From positions 248,001 through 312,000 of the forward strand of contig JAHHRN010000001.1 in assembly GCA_020025775.1 (NCBI GenBank): 64,000 nucleotides of DNA, read 5' to 3'. Within the stretch, counting starts at the first letter, position 1. The number at the start of each line of letters is the position of its first letter. The translations under genes and the position numbers were made by a program. Below the pieces are notes generated by a model. That model was not told where the DNA came from. It ran no database searches and saw nothing but the letters and a program-made list of their open reading frames with translations. Origin of the DNA: Acutalibacter sp. (GTDB taxonomy: Bacteria > Bacillota > Clostridia > Oscillospirales > Acutalibacteraceae). Positions 8,065 to 17,820 of this stretch are shown one piece after another.

Positions 8065-9501
8065 ATGGAATGGGAAATTGTAATGGGGCTTGAGGTTCAC
8101 ACCGAGCTCGCCACCAAAACCAAGATTTTCTGCGGCTGTTCCACCGAATTCGGCGCAGGCTGCAACGAGCACGTATGCGAGATTTGTTCCGGTATGCCCG
8201 GCACACTCCCGAAGCTCAACGAAAAAGTATTAGAATATGCGATTCGCACCGGTCTTGCCACCAACTGCGAAATCACACGTCACAATAAATTCGACCGCAA
8301 AAACTATTTCTACCCCGATTTGCCGAAGGCTTATCAGATTTCACAGCTCTACTTCCCGATTTGCCATGACGGTCACTTAACCGTAAAGGATAAGGACGGC
8401 AACGATAAGCAAATCGGCATCCACGAAATCCATATGGAAGAGGATGCAGGTAAGCTCATTCATGATGATTTTGAAGAATGCACCTTAGTGGACTACAACC
8501 GCTGCGGCGTGCCGCTTCTTGAAATCGTTTCCGAGCCGGATTTCCGTTCGGCTGAGGAAGTTATTTCCTATCTCGAGCAGCTTCGCGGCATCTTACAGTT
8601 CACCGGTGTTTCCGACTGCAAAATGCAGGAAGGCTCTCTTCGTGCGGATGTCAACCTTTCCGTTCGTCCTAAGGGTCAAAAGGAATTCGGCACAAGAACC
8701 GAAATGAAGAATTTGAACTCCTTCCACGCGATTCAAAGAGCGATTGCTTATGAAGCTGAAAGACAGATTGAGCTTTTAGAGGACGGCGAAAAAGTAACAC
8801 AGGAAACTAGACGTTGGGACGACAACAAGGGTATTTCTTATGCGATGCGCTCCAAGGAAGATGCGCAGGATTATAAGTATTTTCCCGAACCCGACCTGCC
8901 GCCGCTTGAGATTTCCGAGGAAACGATTGAACGCATTCAGAATGAAATGCCCGAGCTTCCCGCACAGAAAAAGGCAAGATATATAAACGTTTTGGGTCTG
9001 CCCGAATACGATACCGAAGTGTTAACCAGCGACAGAAGCTATGTAAAGCTCTTCGAAGAAACCGTAGCACTCGGTGCGGATGCCAAGGTTGCCTCTAACT
9101 GGATTATGGGCGAGGTCATGAAGCTCTTAAAGGATACCGCAACCCTGCCCGAGGATATGACTCTTTCCGCAAAGGACCTTGCGAAAATCCTCGAAATGGT
9201 AGGTAAGAATACCATTAACCGCGGCACAGGTAAGACCGTTCTTGAAAAGGTCTTTAAAGAGGGCGTAGACCCCGAAGCCTATGTCAAAGAAAACAATTTG
9301 GCACAGATTACCGACCTTTCCGCGCTTCGTCCCGTGATTGAAGAAGTCATCGCGAACAACGAAAAGAGCGTAAACGAATATAAGGGCGGCAAAACCCAGG
9401 CTATGGGCTATATCATGGGTCAAGCCATGCGCGCCTTAAAGGGTAAAGCACCGGCACAAGAGGTGCAGAAGCTCTTAAAAGAAATGTTAGATGAAAATTA
9501 A
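8065..9501 (+). CDS. gatB: Asp/Glu-tRNA amidotransferase subunit B
   Basis: Kinase/transamidase subunit that phosphorylates the misacylated Glu-tRNA(Gln) or Asp-tRNA(Asn) and amidates it. Begins WEIVMGLEVHTEL as the family does, has the zinc-binding CGCST...CEICSGMPG cysteines near residues 26-50, and KFDRKNYFYPDLPKAYQISQ, the Mg/ATP-pocket block. The C-terminal helical and YqeY-like tail (residues about 330-478) is present, including GKTQAMGYIMGQAMRALKGKA. 478 residues, normal. A terminator follows, closing the guaB-to-gatB block. Confidence 0.97.
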   Translation: MEWEIVMGLEVHTELATKTKIFCGCSTEFGAGCNEHVCEICSGMPGTLPKLNEKVLEYAIRTGLATNCEITRHNKFDRKNYFYPDLPKAYQISQLYFPICHDGHLTVKDKDGNDKQIGIHEIHMEEDAGKLIHDDFEECTLVDYNRCGVPLLEIVSEPDFRSAEEVISYLEQLRGILQFTGVSDCKMQEGSLRADVNLSVRPKGQKEFGTRTEMKNLNSFHAIQRAIAYEAERQIELLEDGEKVTQETRRWDDNKGISYAMRSKEDAQDYKYFPEPDLPPLEISEETIERIQNEMPELPAQKKARYINVLGLPEYDTEVLTSDRSYVKLFEETVALGADAKVASNWIMGEVMKLLKDTATLPEDMTLSAKDLAKILEMVGKNTINRGTGKTVLEKVFKEGVDPEAYVKENNLAQITDLSALRPVIEEVIANNEKSVNEYKGGKTQAMGYIMGQAMRALKGKAPAQEVQKLLKEMLDEN

Positions 9502-9520
9502 CTAATCCACAGTAAATAAA

Positions 9521-9554
9521 GAAAAGGCAGGTCAGAATTTGACGTCTGCCTTTT
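9521..9554 (+). terminator. Terminator after gatB
   Basis: Arms GAAAAGGCAG (9521-9530) and CTGCCTTTTC (9545-9554), 19 bp after the gatB stop. Confidence 0.75.
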
Positions 9555-9582
9555 CTGTCTATCTTGGGGGAGGTGAAAAAAC

Positions 9583-10155
9583 ATGTTTTCCGACTTCCAA
9601 AGTTTAAAGGAAGAAGCCCTGGTCTGCCAAAAATGTCCGCTTTGCGAAACACGCAACAAGGTGGTATTCGGCGCGGGCAATGAAACAGCCGAGGTGCTTT
9701 TCGTGGGCGAAGGTCCCGGGGGCGAAGAGGATAAGCAGGGCGAGCCATTTGTCGGTAGAGCCGGCATCCTTTTCGATAAATATTTAAAGCATATTGATTT
9801 GGACCGCAACAAAAATATTTATATTGCCAATATCGTGAAATGCCGTCCGCCGCAAAACCGTGACCCGAAAGAAGAAGAGCAGGCGGCGTGCCTGCCGTAT
9901 TTGCGCCAGCAGATTGCGCTCATGCAACCGAAAATCATCGTCTGTCTCGGCAGAATTGCCGCGCAGAAGCTGATTTCTCCCGATTTTAGGGTCACGAAGG
10001 AGCACGGGAAATTCTATGAAAAACCGCCGTTTTATGTGATGGGTACCTATCATCCGGCGGCTCTGCTTCGAAATCCCGTCAATAAAGGCGCGGCGCTCGA
10101 GGACTTCCTTTTGCTTCAGCAAAAAATCTATGAAGTTTGTGAAAGAACGTACTAA
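9583..10155 (+). CDS. Family 4 uracil-DNA glycosylase (Fe-S type)
   Basis: Removes uracil from DNA as the first step of base excision repair. 190 residues. Family 4 marks: CQKCPLC near the N-terminus plus KCRPPQNRDPKEEEQAAC (C-x15-C), together giving the four cysteines of the [4Fe-4S] cluster; motif A VGEGPGGEEDKQGEPFVGRAG; motif B THPAALLRNP (seen as YHPAALLRNP), with the active-site His. GGGGGAGG precedes the ATG. The next gene starts 2 bp after its stop, so the two are translated from one mRNA although they share no obvious function. Confidence 0.93.
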   Translation: MFSDFQSLKEEALVCQKCPLCETRNKVVFGAGNETAEVLFVGEGPGGEEDKQGEPFVGRAGILFDKYLKHIDLDRNKNIYIANIVKCRPPQNRDPKEEEQAACLPYLRQQIALMQPKIIVCLGRIAAQKLISPDFRVTKEHGKFYEKPPFYVMGTYHPAALLRNPVNKGAALEDFLLLQQKIYEVCERTY

Positions 10156-10157
10156 CC

Positions 10158-12023
10158 ATGTTTTTTATACCTTTTAATTCACGAGATCCCTTTTTTAAAA
10201 GCAAATTCGGCGCTATCAAAACCAACGAAAAAGTAAGATTTCGCCTGCTTTTGCCCCGTTCCTTTTCGGTGACGGCGGCACACTTCATGCTCAAAAAAGA
10301 CGGCGAAGATATGGTCGATTACCCGATGTATTGGGCAGGCATGAACGGCGAAGACAAGGAAATTTGGGATATAGAAATGGAAATCACCTCACCGGGGCTT
10401 TATTTCTACCATTTTGACTATGAATCCTCTTGGGGTAGAGGTTCGATTTTCTTAAAAGAAAACGGCATCGGTGCGATTGCCAACGGCATAGAAATGCAAA
10501 GTGCGTGGCAGTTAACGGTCTACGATGCGGCATTTGAAACACCCGACTGGATGAAGGGTGGCATCATTTACCAGATTTTCCCCGACCGCTTTTACAATTC
10601 GGGCAAGCCGAAAGAAAACGTGCCGCAGGACAGAATCCTGCGCACCGACACCGAAAATGCGCCCTACTGGAAGCCCGACGAAAAGGGCAGAGTTTTAAAT
10701 AACGATTACTTCGGCGGCGATTTAGAGGGCGTTTGCGAAAAACTGCCCTATTTACAGTCACTCGGCGTTTCGTGTATTTATTTAAACCCGATTTTCGAGG
10801 CACATTCCAACCACCGCTACAACACGGCGGATTACGAAAAAATCGATCCGCTTCTCGGCACGGAAAAGGACTTTAAAAAGCTTTGTGCCGACGCCAAAAA
10901 GCTGGGGATTCATATTATTTTAGACGGCGTATTTTCCCACACGGGCGCAGACAGCCGCTATTTCAACCGCGCGAACCGCTATGACACCGTGGGGGCTTAT
11001 AATTCTGAGGATTCCCCTTACTACCCGTGGTACAGTTTCAGCAGTTTTCCAAACCGCTACAAAAGCTGGTGGGGCTTTGAAAGTCTCCCCGAGGTCAAAG
11101 AGGAAAGCCCCGCCTATATGCAGTTTATCAACGGCAAAAACGGCGTGGTACGTAAGTGGCTAAAGCTCGGCGCTTCCGGCTGGCGTTTGGATGTGGCTGA
11201 CGAATTGCCCGACAGCTTCATTGCCGCCCTCAGCAAAGCGGCAAAGGCAGAAAAGAAAGATGCTTTTATTGTCGGTGAGGTTTGGGAGGATGCTACAACG
11301 AAATGGGCTTATGGCAAACGCCGTAAATACCTTTTGGGCGAAGAGCTAGACAGCGTGATGAACTATCCGTTTGCCGCGGCGATTTTGAATTTTGCACGCG
11401 GTGGCATTGCCGAACGCTTTGAAAACGCGGTGATGAACATTGTCGAAAACTATCCGAAACCGGTGCTCGATGTGCTGATGAATCATATCGGCACGCACGA
11501 TACCGAACGCGCGATTACCAAAATTGCCGGCGAATCCTGCGAATATCGAGACCGCGCGTGGCAGTCTCAAAAGCACCTTTCCGAAACGGAATACAAAAAG
11601 GGCGAAACGCTCCTTCAAATGGCGGCGGTTTTGCAGTATACCCTGCCCGGCGTGCCCTCCCTCTATTATGGCGATGAGGCAGGTCTCGAGGGCTATAAAG
11701 ACCCCTTTAACCGTGGCTGTTACCCTTGGGGCAGAGAAAATAAACGTCTTTTGGCGTTTTATAAAAAACTCGGCGAAATCCGCCGCGAAATTCCCTGTTT
11801 TAAGAATGGCGAATTACATTTCCTTTCCGCTGTTTTGGGTTGTGTTGCCTATGAGCGTGAAAACGAAGAAAGCGCCGTTTTGGTGATTGCCAATCGCAAC
11901 GAAAACGAAATCGACTATCATTTGCCGAAAAAATGGCAAGGTAAAGAGGAGCTTTTACGCGGAGATTTCTCCGGCGAAAGCATCAGCGTTCCCGCCATGG
12001 GCGCTGTCATCCTCATTTTTTAA
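10158..12023 (+). CDS. GH13 alpha-glucan hydrolase (neopullulanase/cyclomaltodextrinase-like)
   Basis: Hydrolyses alpha-1,4 (perhaps also alpha-1,6) bonds in maltodextrins or cyclodextrins. 621 residues: an N-terminal beta-sandwich of about 120 residues (CBM34-like), the (beta/alpha)8 barrel from GGIIYQIFPDRF, and a C-terminal sandwich. Catalytic residues: nucleophile D345 (WRLDVADE), acid/base E374 (VGEVWED) and D448 (GTHDTE). LDGVFSHTGADS is conserved region I. No signal peptide, so it acts on imported oligosaccharides (inference). The start is 2 bp after the glycosylase stop, with only a weak ribosome site (GAAAG), suggesting translational coupling. It is followed 58 bp later by a beta-galactosidase gene, so this is a small intracellular oligosaccharide-degrading pair. 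Confidence 0.92.
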   Translation: MFFIPFNSRDPFFKSKFGAIKTNEKVRFRLLLPRSFSVTAAHFMLKKDGEDMVDYPMYWAGMNGEDKEIWDIEMEITSPGLYFYHFDYESSWGRGSIFLKENGIGAIANGIEMQSAWQLTVYDAAFETPDWMKGGIIYQIFPDRFYNSGKPKENVPQDRILRTDTENAPYWKPDEKGRVLNNDYFGGDLEGVCEKLPYLQSLGVSCIYLNPIFEAHSNHRYNTADYEKIDPLLGTEKDFKKLCADAKKLGIHIILDGVFSHTGADSRYFNRANRYDTVGAYNSEDSPYYPWYSFSSFPNRYKSWWGFESLPEVKEESPAYMQFINGKNGVVRKWLKLGASGWRLDVADELPDSFIAALSKAAKAEKKDAFIVGEVWEDATTKWAYGKRRKYLLGEELDSVMNYPFAAAILNFARGGIAERFENAVMNIVENYPKPVLDVLMNHIGTHDTERAITKIAGESCEYRDRAWQSQKHLSETEYKKGETLLQMAAVLQYTLPGVPSLYYGDEAGLEGYKDPFNRGCYPWGRENKRLLAFYKKLGEIRREIPCFKNGELHFLSAVLGCVAYERENEESAVLVIANRNENEIDYHLPKKWQGKEELLRGDFSGESISVPAMGAVILIF

Positions 12024-12081
12024 GGAATTTCCCACCGCTTGTCGGTGAAAAAATACTCCAAAAGCAAAGGAGCCAAAAATA

Positions 12082-15000
12082 ATGAATTACGAAATTGCAA
12101 GAAATCTGCATACGGATTTCAGCGTAATCGAGCAGAACAAGCGCGCCGCGCGTAGCTATTTTATTCCCTTTTCTTCCTTAGAAAAAGCGGAAAACAGCTC
12201 GATGACCAAAGAAAGATACGAGTCCGACCGCGTATTGATGCTCTCGGGCACTTGGGATTTTGCTTACTATGCAAAGCTTTCTGAAATCCCGACCCCGTTT
12301 GACAGCGAAAATGCCCCCTTTAAGGCGCAGGAAGTGCCCTCGACTTGGCAGAGAAACGGCTATGACCAGATTGCCTACATCAATACCCGTTATCCGTTCC
12401 CGAAAAAGCCGCCGCGCATCCCCGAGGATGTCGCTGTGGGTATTTACCGCAAGAAATTTTCCTTTAACGAGGCTCATGACAGCTCCATTCTCACCTTTTT
12501 AGGTGTTGCAGGTGCACTCGCTGTTTACATGAACGGCAAATTTGTCGGCTACAGCGAAGGCTCTCACAACACGGCAGAGTTTGATATTACCCCCTTTAAA
12601 CAGGACGGCGAAAACGAGCTTGTCGCTGTGAACTATAAGTGGAGCAACGGCACCTACTTAGAGTGCCAGGATATGTTCCGCGAAAACGGTATCTTCCGCG
12701 ACGTCTATATTGTCGAGCGCGAAAAGAGCTATTTAGAAGATTATTTGCTTCGTTCGAACAAGAATGCAGACGGTAGTTATAATTTAACTGTTTCAGCAGA
12801 GGCAAAACTCGACGAGGGCGAAAGTGTCCACGTAAAAGGCTTCTTAAAGGACGAAATCCTCTTCGATTTAGATCTCCCGAAGGACGGCAAAACTGTTTTA
12901 GAGAATTTAAAGGTCATGGAGTGGAATGCCGAACAGCCCTGCCTTTACACCGTGGAAATTTCTATCGTAGGCGAAAACGGCGAGCAAGAAGCCATGCGTA
13001 CCTATTTGGGCTTTAAGGATGTAAAAATCGACGGCGAAGTGTTCTACTTCAACGGCAAAGCCATTAAGATGAAGGGCGTCAACCACCACGATACCCACAT
13101 GACCAAGGGCTATGCTATGTCCTTGGAGGATATGGAAACCGATGTGCGCCTTATGAAAGAATACAACTGCAACACCGTGCGTACTTCTCACTATCCGCCC
13201 GACCCGGCGTTTCTCTATCTTTGCGATATTTACGGTCTTTATGTCGTCGATGAAGCCGATATTGAAACTCACGGCTTCTATTCCAACCCGGCTTCCTATC
13301 ACCCGGGCAAGCTCAGCAACGATTTAAAATGGGCAGAGCATTATTTAGACCGCGTGTGTCGTATGTACGAGCGCGACAAGAATCACCCGAGCATTACCAT
13401 GTGGTCTCTTGGTAATGAGTCCGGCGGCTACAAGTGCCAAGATGTCTGCTACGACTTCCTTAAAAAAGAAAATCCCGAAATCCCCGTGCATTACGAGGGC
13501 GTTATCCGCTCCAAGCGTTGGGCTTATGACGTGGTTTCCCACATGTACGGCACACCCGATTTAATGCGTAAAATCCGTGACGGCAGAGCCGGCGACAAAT
13601 ACAAGGGTAAGCCCTTCTTCCAGTGTGAATATGCTCACGCCATGGGCAACGGCCCCGGCGGCTTAGAGGAATATATGGAGCTTTTCTATTCCAGCGAGCA
13701 GTTCATGGGCGGCTGCATTTGGGAATGGGCAGACCACAGTGTTTATGATGAAAATGCAGAGTACAAATGGACCTACGGCGGCGACCACAATGAGCCGATT
13801 CATGACGGCAACTTCTGTGTAGACGGCTTATTCTATCCCGACAGAACCCCGTCCTCCGGCGCGCTCGAAATGAAAGCGGTCTATAGACCCGTTCGTGCGA
13901 AATATTTAGGCGACGGCAAGGTCGAGCTTTGGAATACACAGAATTTCAAGAGCACCAAGCACATTGCGGCGCAGTGGGAAGTGCTCGTCAATGGCATCGT
14001 GAAGGAAAGCGGCGTTTTAGAAACCCAAATTCCTGCCGGCGAAAAAGCGGTTGTCACCATTGCTGCTGAAGCACTTCGCAGTGAAAAACAGGATGTCTTT
14101 ATCAACCTCACTTATGTCCACACCAAAACCGGCTTTGTATTTGCCAAAGAACAGCTCGTCGTGAGTGAAGCTTCCTTGCAGGGTGCACCCGTGCATGCCG
14201 ACGCCAAAATCTCCGAGAAGAACGGCACAATCAGTGTACAATTCGAGGGCGGCAAGGCAGTGTTTGCGAAAAAGCAGGGCTTTACTAGCTACATAAAAGA
14301 CGGCGTGGAATTTGTAAAACAAAATCCCTTAGACGGCGAAACCGGCTTCGTGCCGCATATGTATAGAGGTCTTATCGACAACGACAGATTCTTAGTCATG
14401 TACTGGAATTTCTTAGGTCTTTCCTCAGCAAAAGCCAAGCTTGCTTCGGTCAAGACCATTCACAAAGAGGGCAAGCCCGGCGTGCGTACTGTGTACCACA
14501 TGGTAACAAGAGGCATTTTCATTTTGGCAACGGCAACCCTTGATTATTTCTTTGAGTCCGACGGCAAAATGACCGTTGCGGCGAAGCTCACCACACCGAT
14601 TGCGTTCCCGTTCCAGCTGCCGCGCTTCGGCTTGCATATGGAGCTTCCCGAGGACTTCACAAAGGTTTGCTATTACGGTCTCGGTCCGGATGAAAACTAC
14701 TCCGACTTCAAGGAGCATTCGACGGTCGGCGTTTATGAAACCGAAGTGGCAGAAATGGCGCATAAATATATCAAGCCGCAGGATGCAGGCAACCGCGGTG
14801 GCGTTCGTTTTGCAGCACTTCAGAATGCAAACGGTGATGCCTTTACCGTTTCGGCAGTGGAAAAACCGCTCAACTTCAACGCCAATCCCTATACGCTTTC
14901 TCAGCTCAAAAACGCAAAGCATATTGAGGATTTGCCCGACTGCGATACCACTTTCTTGAGCGTGGACGGCTTCATGCGCGGCTCCGGTACGAACTCCTGC

Positions 15001-15093
15001 GGTCCGATGCCGGCAAAAGAGCATCAAATTCACTTCTCCCCGTTTAAGCCCCTCAAATACACCTTCAGCGTGAAAACGACGAAGCACGAATAA
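12082..15093 (+). CDS. lacZ: GH2 beta-galactosidase (LacZ type)
   Basis: Hydrolyses terminal beta-galactosides such as lactose. 1003 residues, the length of E. coli LacZ-type enzymes. Order: sugar-binding jelly roll (from VPSTWQRNGYDQIAYINTRYPF), immunoglobulin-like domain, TIM barrel (GVNHHDTHMTKGYAMSL), second Ig domain and the large C-terminal Bgal_small_N-type domain. Acid/base E446 in WSLGNESGG and nucleophile E516 in QCEYAHAMGN are both present. No secretion signal. Ribosome site AAAGGAG. No lac-type repressor or transporter is adjacent, so control is not visible. Confidence 0.96.
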   Translation: MNYEIARNLHTDFSVIEQNKRAARSYFIPFSSLEKAENSSMTKERYESDRVLMLSGTWDFAYYAKLSEIPTPFDSENAPFKAQEVPSTWQRNGYDQIAYINTRYPFPKKPPRIPEDVAVGIYRKKFSFNEAHDSSILTFLGVAGALAVYMNGKFVGYSEGSHNTAEFDITPFKQDGENELVAVNYKWSNGTYLECQDMFRENGIFRDVYIVEREKSYLEDYLLRSNKNADGSYNLTVSAEAKLDEGESVHVKGFLKDEILFDLDLPKDGKTVLENLKVMEWNAEQPCLYTVEISIVGENGEQEAMRTYLGFKDVKIDGEVFYFNGKAIKMKGVNHHDTHMTKGYAMSLEDMETDVRLMKEYNCNTVRTSHYPPDPAFLYLCDIYGLYVVDEADIETHGFYSNPASYHPGKLSNDLKWAEHYLDRVCRMYERDKNHPSITMWSLGNESGGYKCQDVCYDFLKKENPEIPVHYEGVIRSKRWAYDVVSHMYGTPDLMRKIRDGRAGDKYKGKPFFQCEYAHAMGNGPGGLEEYMELFYSSEQFMGGCIWEWADHSVYDENAEYKWTYGGDHNEPIHDGNFCVDGLFYPDRTPSSGALEMKAVYRPVRAKYLGDGKVELWNTQNFKSTKHIAAQWEVLVNGIVKESGVLETQIPAGEKAVVTIAAEALRSEKQDVFINLTYVHTKTGFVFAKEQLVVSEASLQGAPVHADAKISEKNGTISVQFEGGKAVFAKKQGFTSYIKDGVEFVKQNPLDGETGFVPHMYRGLIDNDRFLVMYWNFLGLSSAKAKLASVKTIHKEGKPGVRTVYHMVTRGIFILATATLDYFFESDGKMTVAAKLTTPIAFPFQLPRFGLHMELPEDFTKVCYYGLGPDENYSDFKEHSTVGVYETEVAEMAHKYIKPQDAGNRGGVRFAALQNANGDAFTVSAVEKPLNFNANPYTLSQLKNAKHIEDLPDCDTTFLSVDGFMRGSGTNSCGPMPAKEHQIHFSPFKPLKYTFSVKTTKHE

Positions 15094-15113
15094 AATTTAA
15101 AAGGCAATTTTTC

Positions 15114-15147
15114 AAAAAGGGAATCCGATAAGGGTTCCCTTTTTTTC
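15114..15147 (+). terminator. Terminator after lacZ
   Basis: Arms AAAAAGGGAA (15114-15123) and TTCCCTTTTTT (15135-15145), with the T run in the second arm, 20 bp after lacZ. Confidence 0.85.
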
Positions 15148-15950
15148 GTGGGAAAGTATGGAAGTTTGCTGTAATAAAAACGTAGGGGCGGATAGTATCC
15201 GCCCGAAAGAAATGCTTTCGCTACCTTTCATGCGGCGCATATGTAAAATTTCGCCCGCCTTTTTAAAGGCGGTGGGTTTTTAGGGCAACGCCCTAAAGCG
15301 CTTCCCGCAGGAAGCGAAATCTCAGCCTTAGAAGCGTATTTTTGAAAGTGAATTTGCGGTGTAAACCGCAAAGAGAAAACTTTTTACAAGTGAAAAAGTT
15401 TTTTTAGTTCGGCTATAATTCCTATGCTTGAAACAAAGTAAACGGGGGAACCCCTCACAAGGGTTCCCCCGTCTTTACTTTTTATAAAATTTAAAGTTTC
15501 TGCTGCCCCTTCCTGTGTTTCTGGACGGATGAGTATCCCGTGCTCTGCGGAGCACGGCTCGGGACGCTGCCCCAAGACCCTGCCGCTTTTGAAAAAGCGG
15601 GCAAAATTTTTAATGCGTGTTGAACCAAAAATAGGTGTGATTTTGCTTGCGGGCGGATGATATCCGCCCCTACGGGTGGCTTACCTTTTACATTGATGAA
15701 ATTTTACCTAAAGTCTCTTGTGCGAACTACGAGTAAAAAGTCTGTACTAACTTTCCCGTGCGTTAGCCGTCGCCCTGCGGCGACAGGATGCTTTTTTTCG
15801 TGTAAAAAGCATCCTCTTTAGGGCTTACGCCCTAAAAACCCACCGCTTTTGAAAAAGCGGGCAAAATTTTAAATAAAAGTCCCTTGCGCGAACTATCTGT
15901 AAAAAGTCTGTACTAAGTACCCCGTGATTGGCAGGCGCGCCTCTGCGCCC
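15148..15950. repeat. Intergenic repeat mosaic 2
   Basis: No gene. Modules: forward REP-like GTAG palindrome 15181-15204; GCGG/TAGGGC-GCCCTA/GCGCTTCC-GGAAGCG block at about 15253-15325; TTTGCGG-TGTAAA-CCGCAAA 15353-15372; AAACTTTTT/AAAAAGTTT hairpin at about 15376-15406; the hairpin GGGGGAACCC/GGGTTCCCCC 15445-15471; reverse REP-like copy 15651-15674; GTCGCCCTGCGGCGAC 15769-15784; AGGATGC hairpin at about 15785-15814; and a second, reversed TAGGGC block 15820-15872. Short ORFs in this stretch follow the repeats and are not believed. Confidence 0.85.
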
Positions 15951-15956
15951 CGACCC

Positions 15957-15985
15957 TTGAAAAATAGAATCAAATGTGCTATACT
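15957..15985 (+). promoter_or_regulatory. Sigma-A promoter of the M23 peptidase gene
   Basis: TTGAAA (15957-15962), 17-bp spacer, TATACT (15980-15985), right at the end of the repeat mosaic and 52 bp before the start codon. Confidence 0.7.
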
Positions 15986-16037
15986 AAAGTGATTTAATCC
16001 GTAATAAACAGCGTAACTCAAGGAAAAGAGGAATTTT

Positions 16038-17753
16038 ATGTTTCATAAACTTTATAAAAACATATATTTTCTCGGCCTCAAAAGCGGCTATCTTTTAAGG
16101 GATTTTTGTAATTTCTTAGTTCGCAAAATCAAAGCGCCTTTAAAAGCCATTGGTGCTTTCTTCTTTGCGGGATTTTTACTTTTTGATAAAACGGTTTTAA
16201 GAAAAATTCGTCAGGGCGCAAAAGCTTTTAAAGCTTTCTTTGTCGATGTAAAACGTGCTTGGTCGAATCTTGTCGACACCATGAAGCACGATAAAAAATA
16301 TGGGAAAAAGCTTTTTAAATATTATATGCAAAAAGCGTTTCACCGCCATGGCTATGTTGTCAAAACCGTGGTCAACATCGTGCTCCCCGTTCTCATGTTT
16401 ACCTTGCTTTGCTATACAATCGGGCACTACAGCGCAAGAACCTTGGCTCTCGAGGTAAAATATAACGATGCCGTTATCGGCTACGTGGAATCCGAGCAGG
16501 AATACCGCGAAGCGCAGGAACAGGTGGTTAGCCGTCTTTCCTCTGTCGCGAAGGTCGAACAGCAGGCAGATGCGGCAAAGGATAAAGCCGTTACCTTTGC
16601 GATTAAGCCCGTGAAACGCAGTGAAATCCAAGATGCAAACGTGCTTTGCGATGAGCTTTTAAAGCGCGGCAACAACAAAACCACAAACGCCTGCGGTATT
16701 TATATCAATGACGAATTCCTTTGCGCCGTAAAGAATGAAACGGATGCAACCACCGTTTTTGATACGATGCTGCGTAGCTATAAAACCGATGACCCCAATG
16801 ACGTGGTCGGTTTCGTGGAAAAAATTGCCTATGTGCAGGGCCTTTATCCCGATACACCAGAGACGATTTGGGATGCCTCAAAGCTTTCCGAACGACTCAA
16901 TTCCAAAAAAGAAGCGGCAGAATATTATACCGCACAGCCCGGCGACAGCCTTTCGGGTATCGCCTCTAGATTCCATTTGAAGATAGCACAGCTTCAAGCG
17001 CTCAACCCGTCGCTGACCGAAAATATTCATATCGGCGACAGAATTTTGATTTCGCGCGAAGTCAGCTATATTCAAGTACAGGTCACCAGAACCGAAAAAC
17101 GCCGCGTTGCAACGGCATTTGAAACGGTTAAGGAAGAAAACAACAAGCTGTATTCCGGTACCAAGCGCGTGAAGCAGAAGGGTCAGCAGGGTGAGGATGA
17201 AATCACCGAGCTTGTAACCTATGTGGACGGCGTTCGCGTATCTACAAAACAAATTTCCAGGGAAACCGTAAAATCACCTGTTTCCGAAATCATTCAAATC
17301 GGTACAAAGAAATCCTCCGGCTATTCCGGCGGCTCGGTCGGACCTTATACGCCTACGAGCTACGGCGGCAGATTCGTTTGGCCGGCAGTTGGTGCTTATA
17401 ACATATCTTCTCCGTACGGTGGCAAACGTCGTCACATGGGTATTGATATTGTTAAGCCCGGCGGTCACAGTACCGGTGCTTTGATTATTGCGGCGGACAG
17501 CGGCAGAGTTGTAAAAGCCGGCTGGTTCTCGACCTTTGGTCAGTGCGTTATCATCGACCACGGCGGCGGAGTCCAGACCCTTTATGCGCATATGATTGAA
17601 GGCTCGATTAAGGTGCGCGTCGGTCAGCAGGTTTCTCAGGGACAGGCTATCGGTAATATTGGTTCTACAGGTAACGTTACCGGTCCGCACTTGCACTTTG
17701 AGGTGCGTATCAATGGTAAGCGTGTGAATCCGCTTCCCTACCTCAGAAAATAG
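16038..17753 (+). CDS. Membrane-anchored LysM-G5-M23 peptidoglycan endopeptidase
   Basis: Probable cell-wall hydrolase that cuts peptide cross-links outside the membrane. 571 residues: a basic cytoplasmic region of about 110 residues; one transmembrane helix (about 112-135, IVLPVLMFTLLCYTIGHY); an extracellular stalk; a LysM domain (YTAQPGDSLSGIASRFHLKI, about 295-340) for glycan binding; a G5-type domain (about 350-425, with KQKGQQGEDE); and a C-terminal LytM/M23 zinc peptidase with HMGID (about residue 466) and HLHFE (about 553). Zinc ligands His, Asp and His are therefore in place, so activity is likely. The long basic cytoplasmic N-terminus is unusual for a plain hydrolase. Ribosome site GAGGAA; own promoter; own terminator. 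Confidence 0.93.
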   Translation: MFHKLYKNIYFLGLKSGYLLRDFCNFLVRKIKAPLKAIGAFFFAGFLLFDKTVLRKIRQGAKAFKAFFVDVKRAWSNLVDTMKHDKKYGKKLFKYYMQKAFHRHGYVVKTVVNIVLPVLMFTLLCYTIGHYSARTLALEVKYNDAVIGYVESEQEYREAQEQVVSRLSSVAKVEQQADAAKDKAVTFAIKPVKRSEIQDANVLCDELLKRGNNKTTNACGIYINDEFLCAVKNETDATTVFDTMLRSYKTDDPNDVVGFVEKIAYVQGLYPDTPETIWDASKLSERLNSKKEAAEYYTAQPGDSLSGIASRFHLKIAQLQALNPSLTENIHIGDRILISREVSYIQVQVTRTEKRRVATAFETVKEENNKLYSGTKRVKQKGQQGEDEITELVTYVDGVRVSTKQISRETVKSPVSEIIQIGTKKSSGYSGGSVGPYTPTSYGGRFVWPAVGAYNISSPYGGKRRHMGIDIVKPGGHSTGALIIAADSGRVVKAGWFSTFGQCVIIDHGGGVQTLYAHMIEGSIKVRVGQQVSQGQAIGNIGSTGNVTGPHLHFEVRINGKRVNPLPYLRK

Positions 17754-17775
17754 TTTAGCTAAAATTTAACTAAAA
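17754..17775. repeat. AT-rich dyad after stop codon
   Basis: TTTAGCTAAAATTTAACTAA directly follows the M23 stop codon; one of a set of similar post-stop elements (see findings). Confidence 0.4.
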
Positions 17776-17786
17776 CTTATAAAAAG

Positions 17787-17819
17787 AAAACGGACATCCA
17801 AAAAGGGTGTCCGTTTTTT
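17787..17819 (+). terminator. Terminator after the M23 peptidase gene
   Basis: Arms AAAACGGACATCC (17787-17799) and GGGTGTCCGTTTT (17805-17817) with one G-U pair, followed by T. Confidence 0.85.
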
Positions 17820-17820
17820 G

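Noticed and set aside
14425..15087. 220-codon minus frame
   Set aside because: Antisense shadow of the lacZ 3' end.
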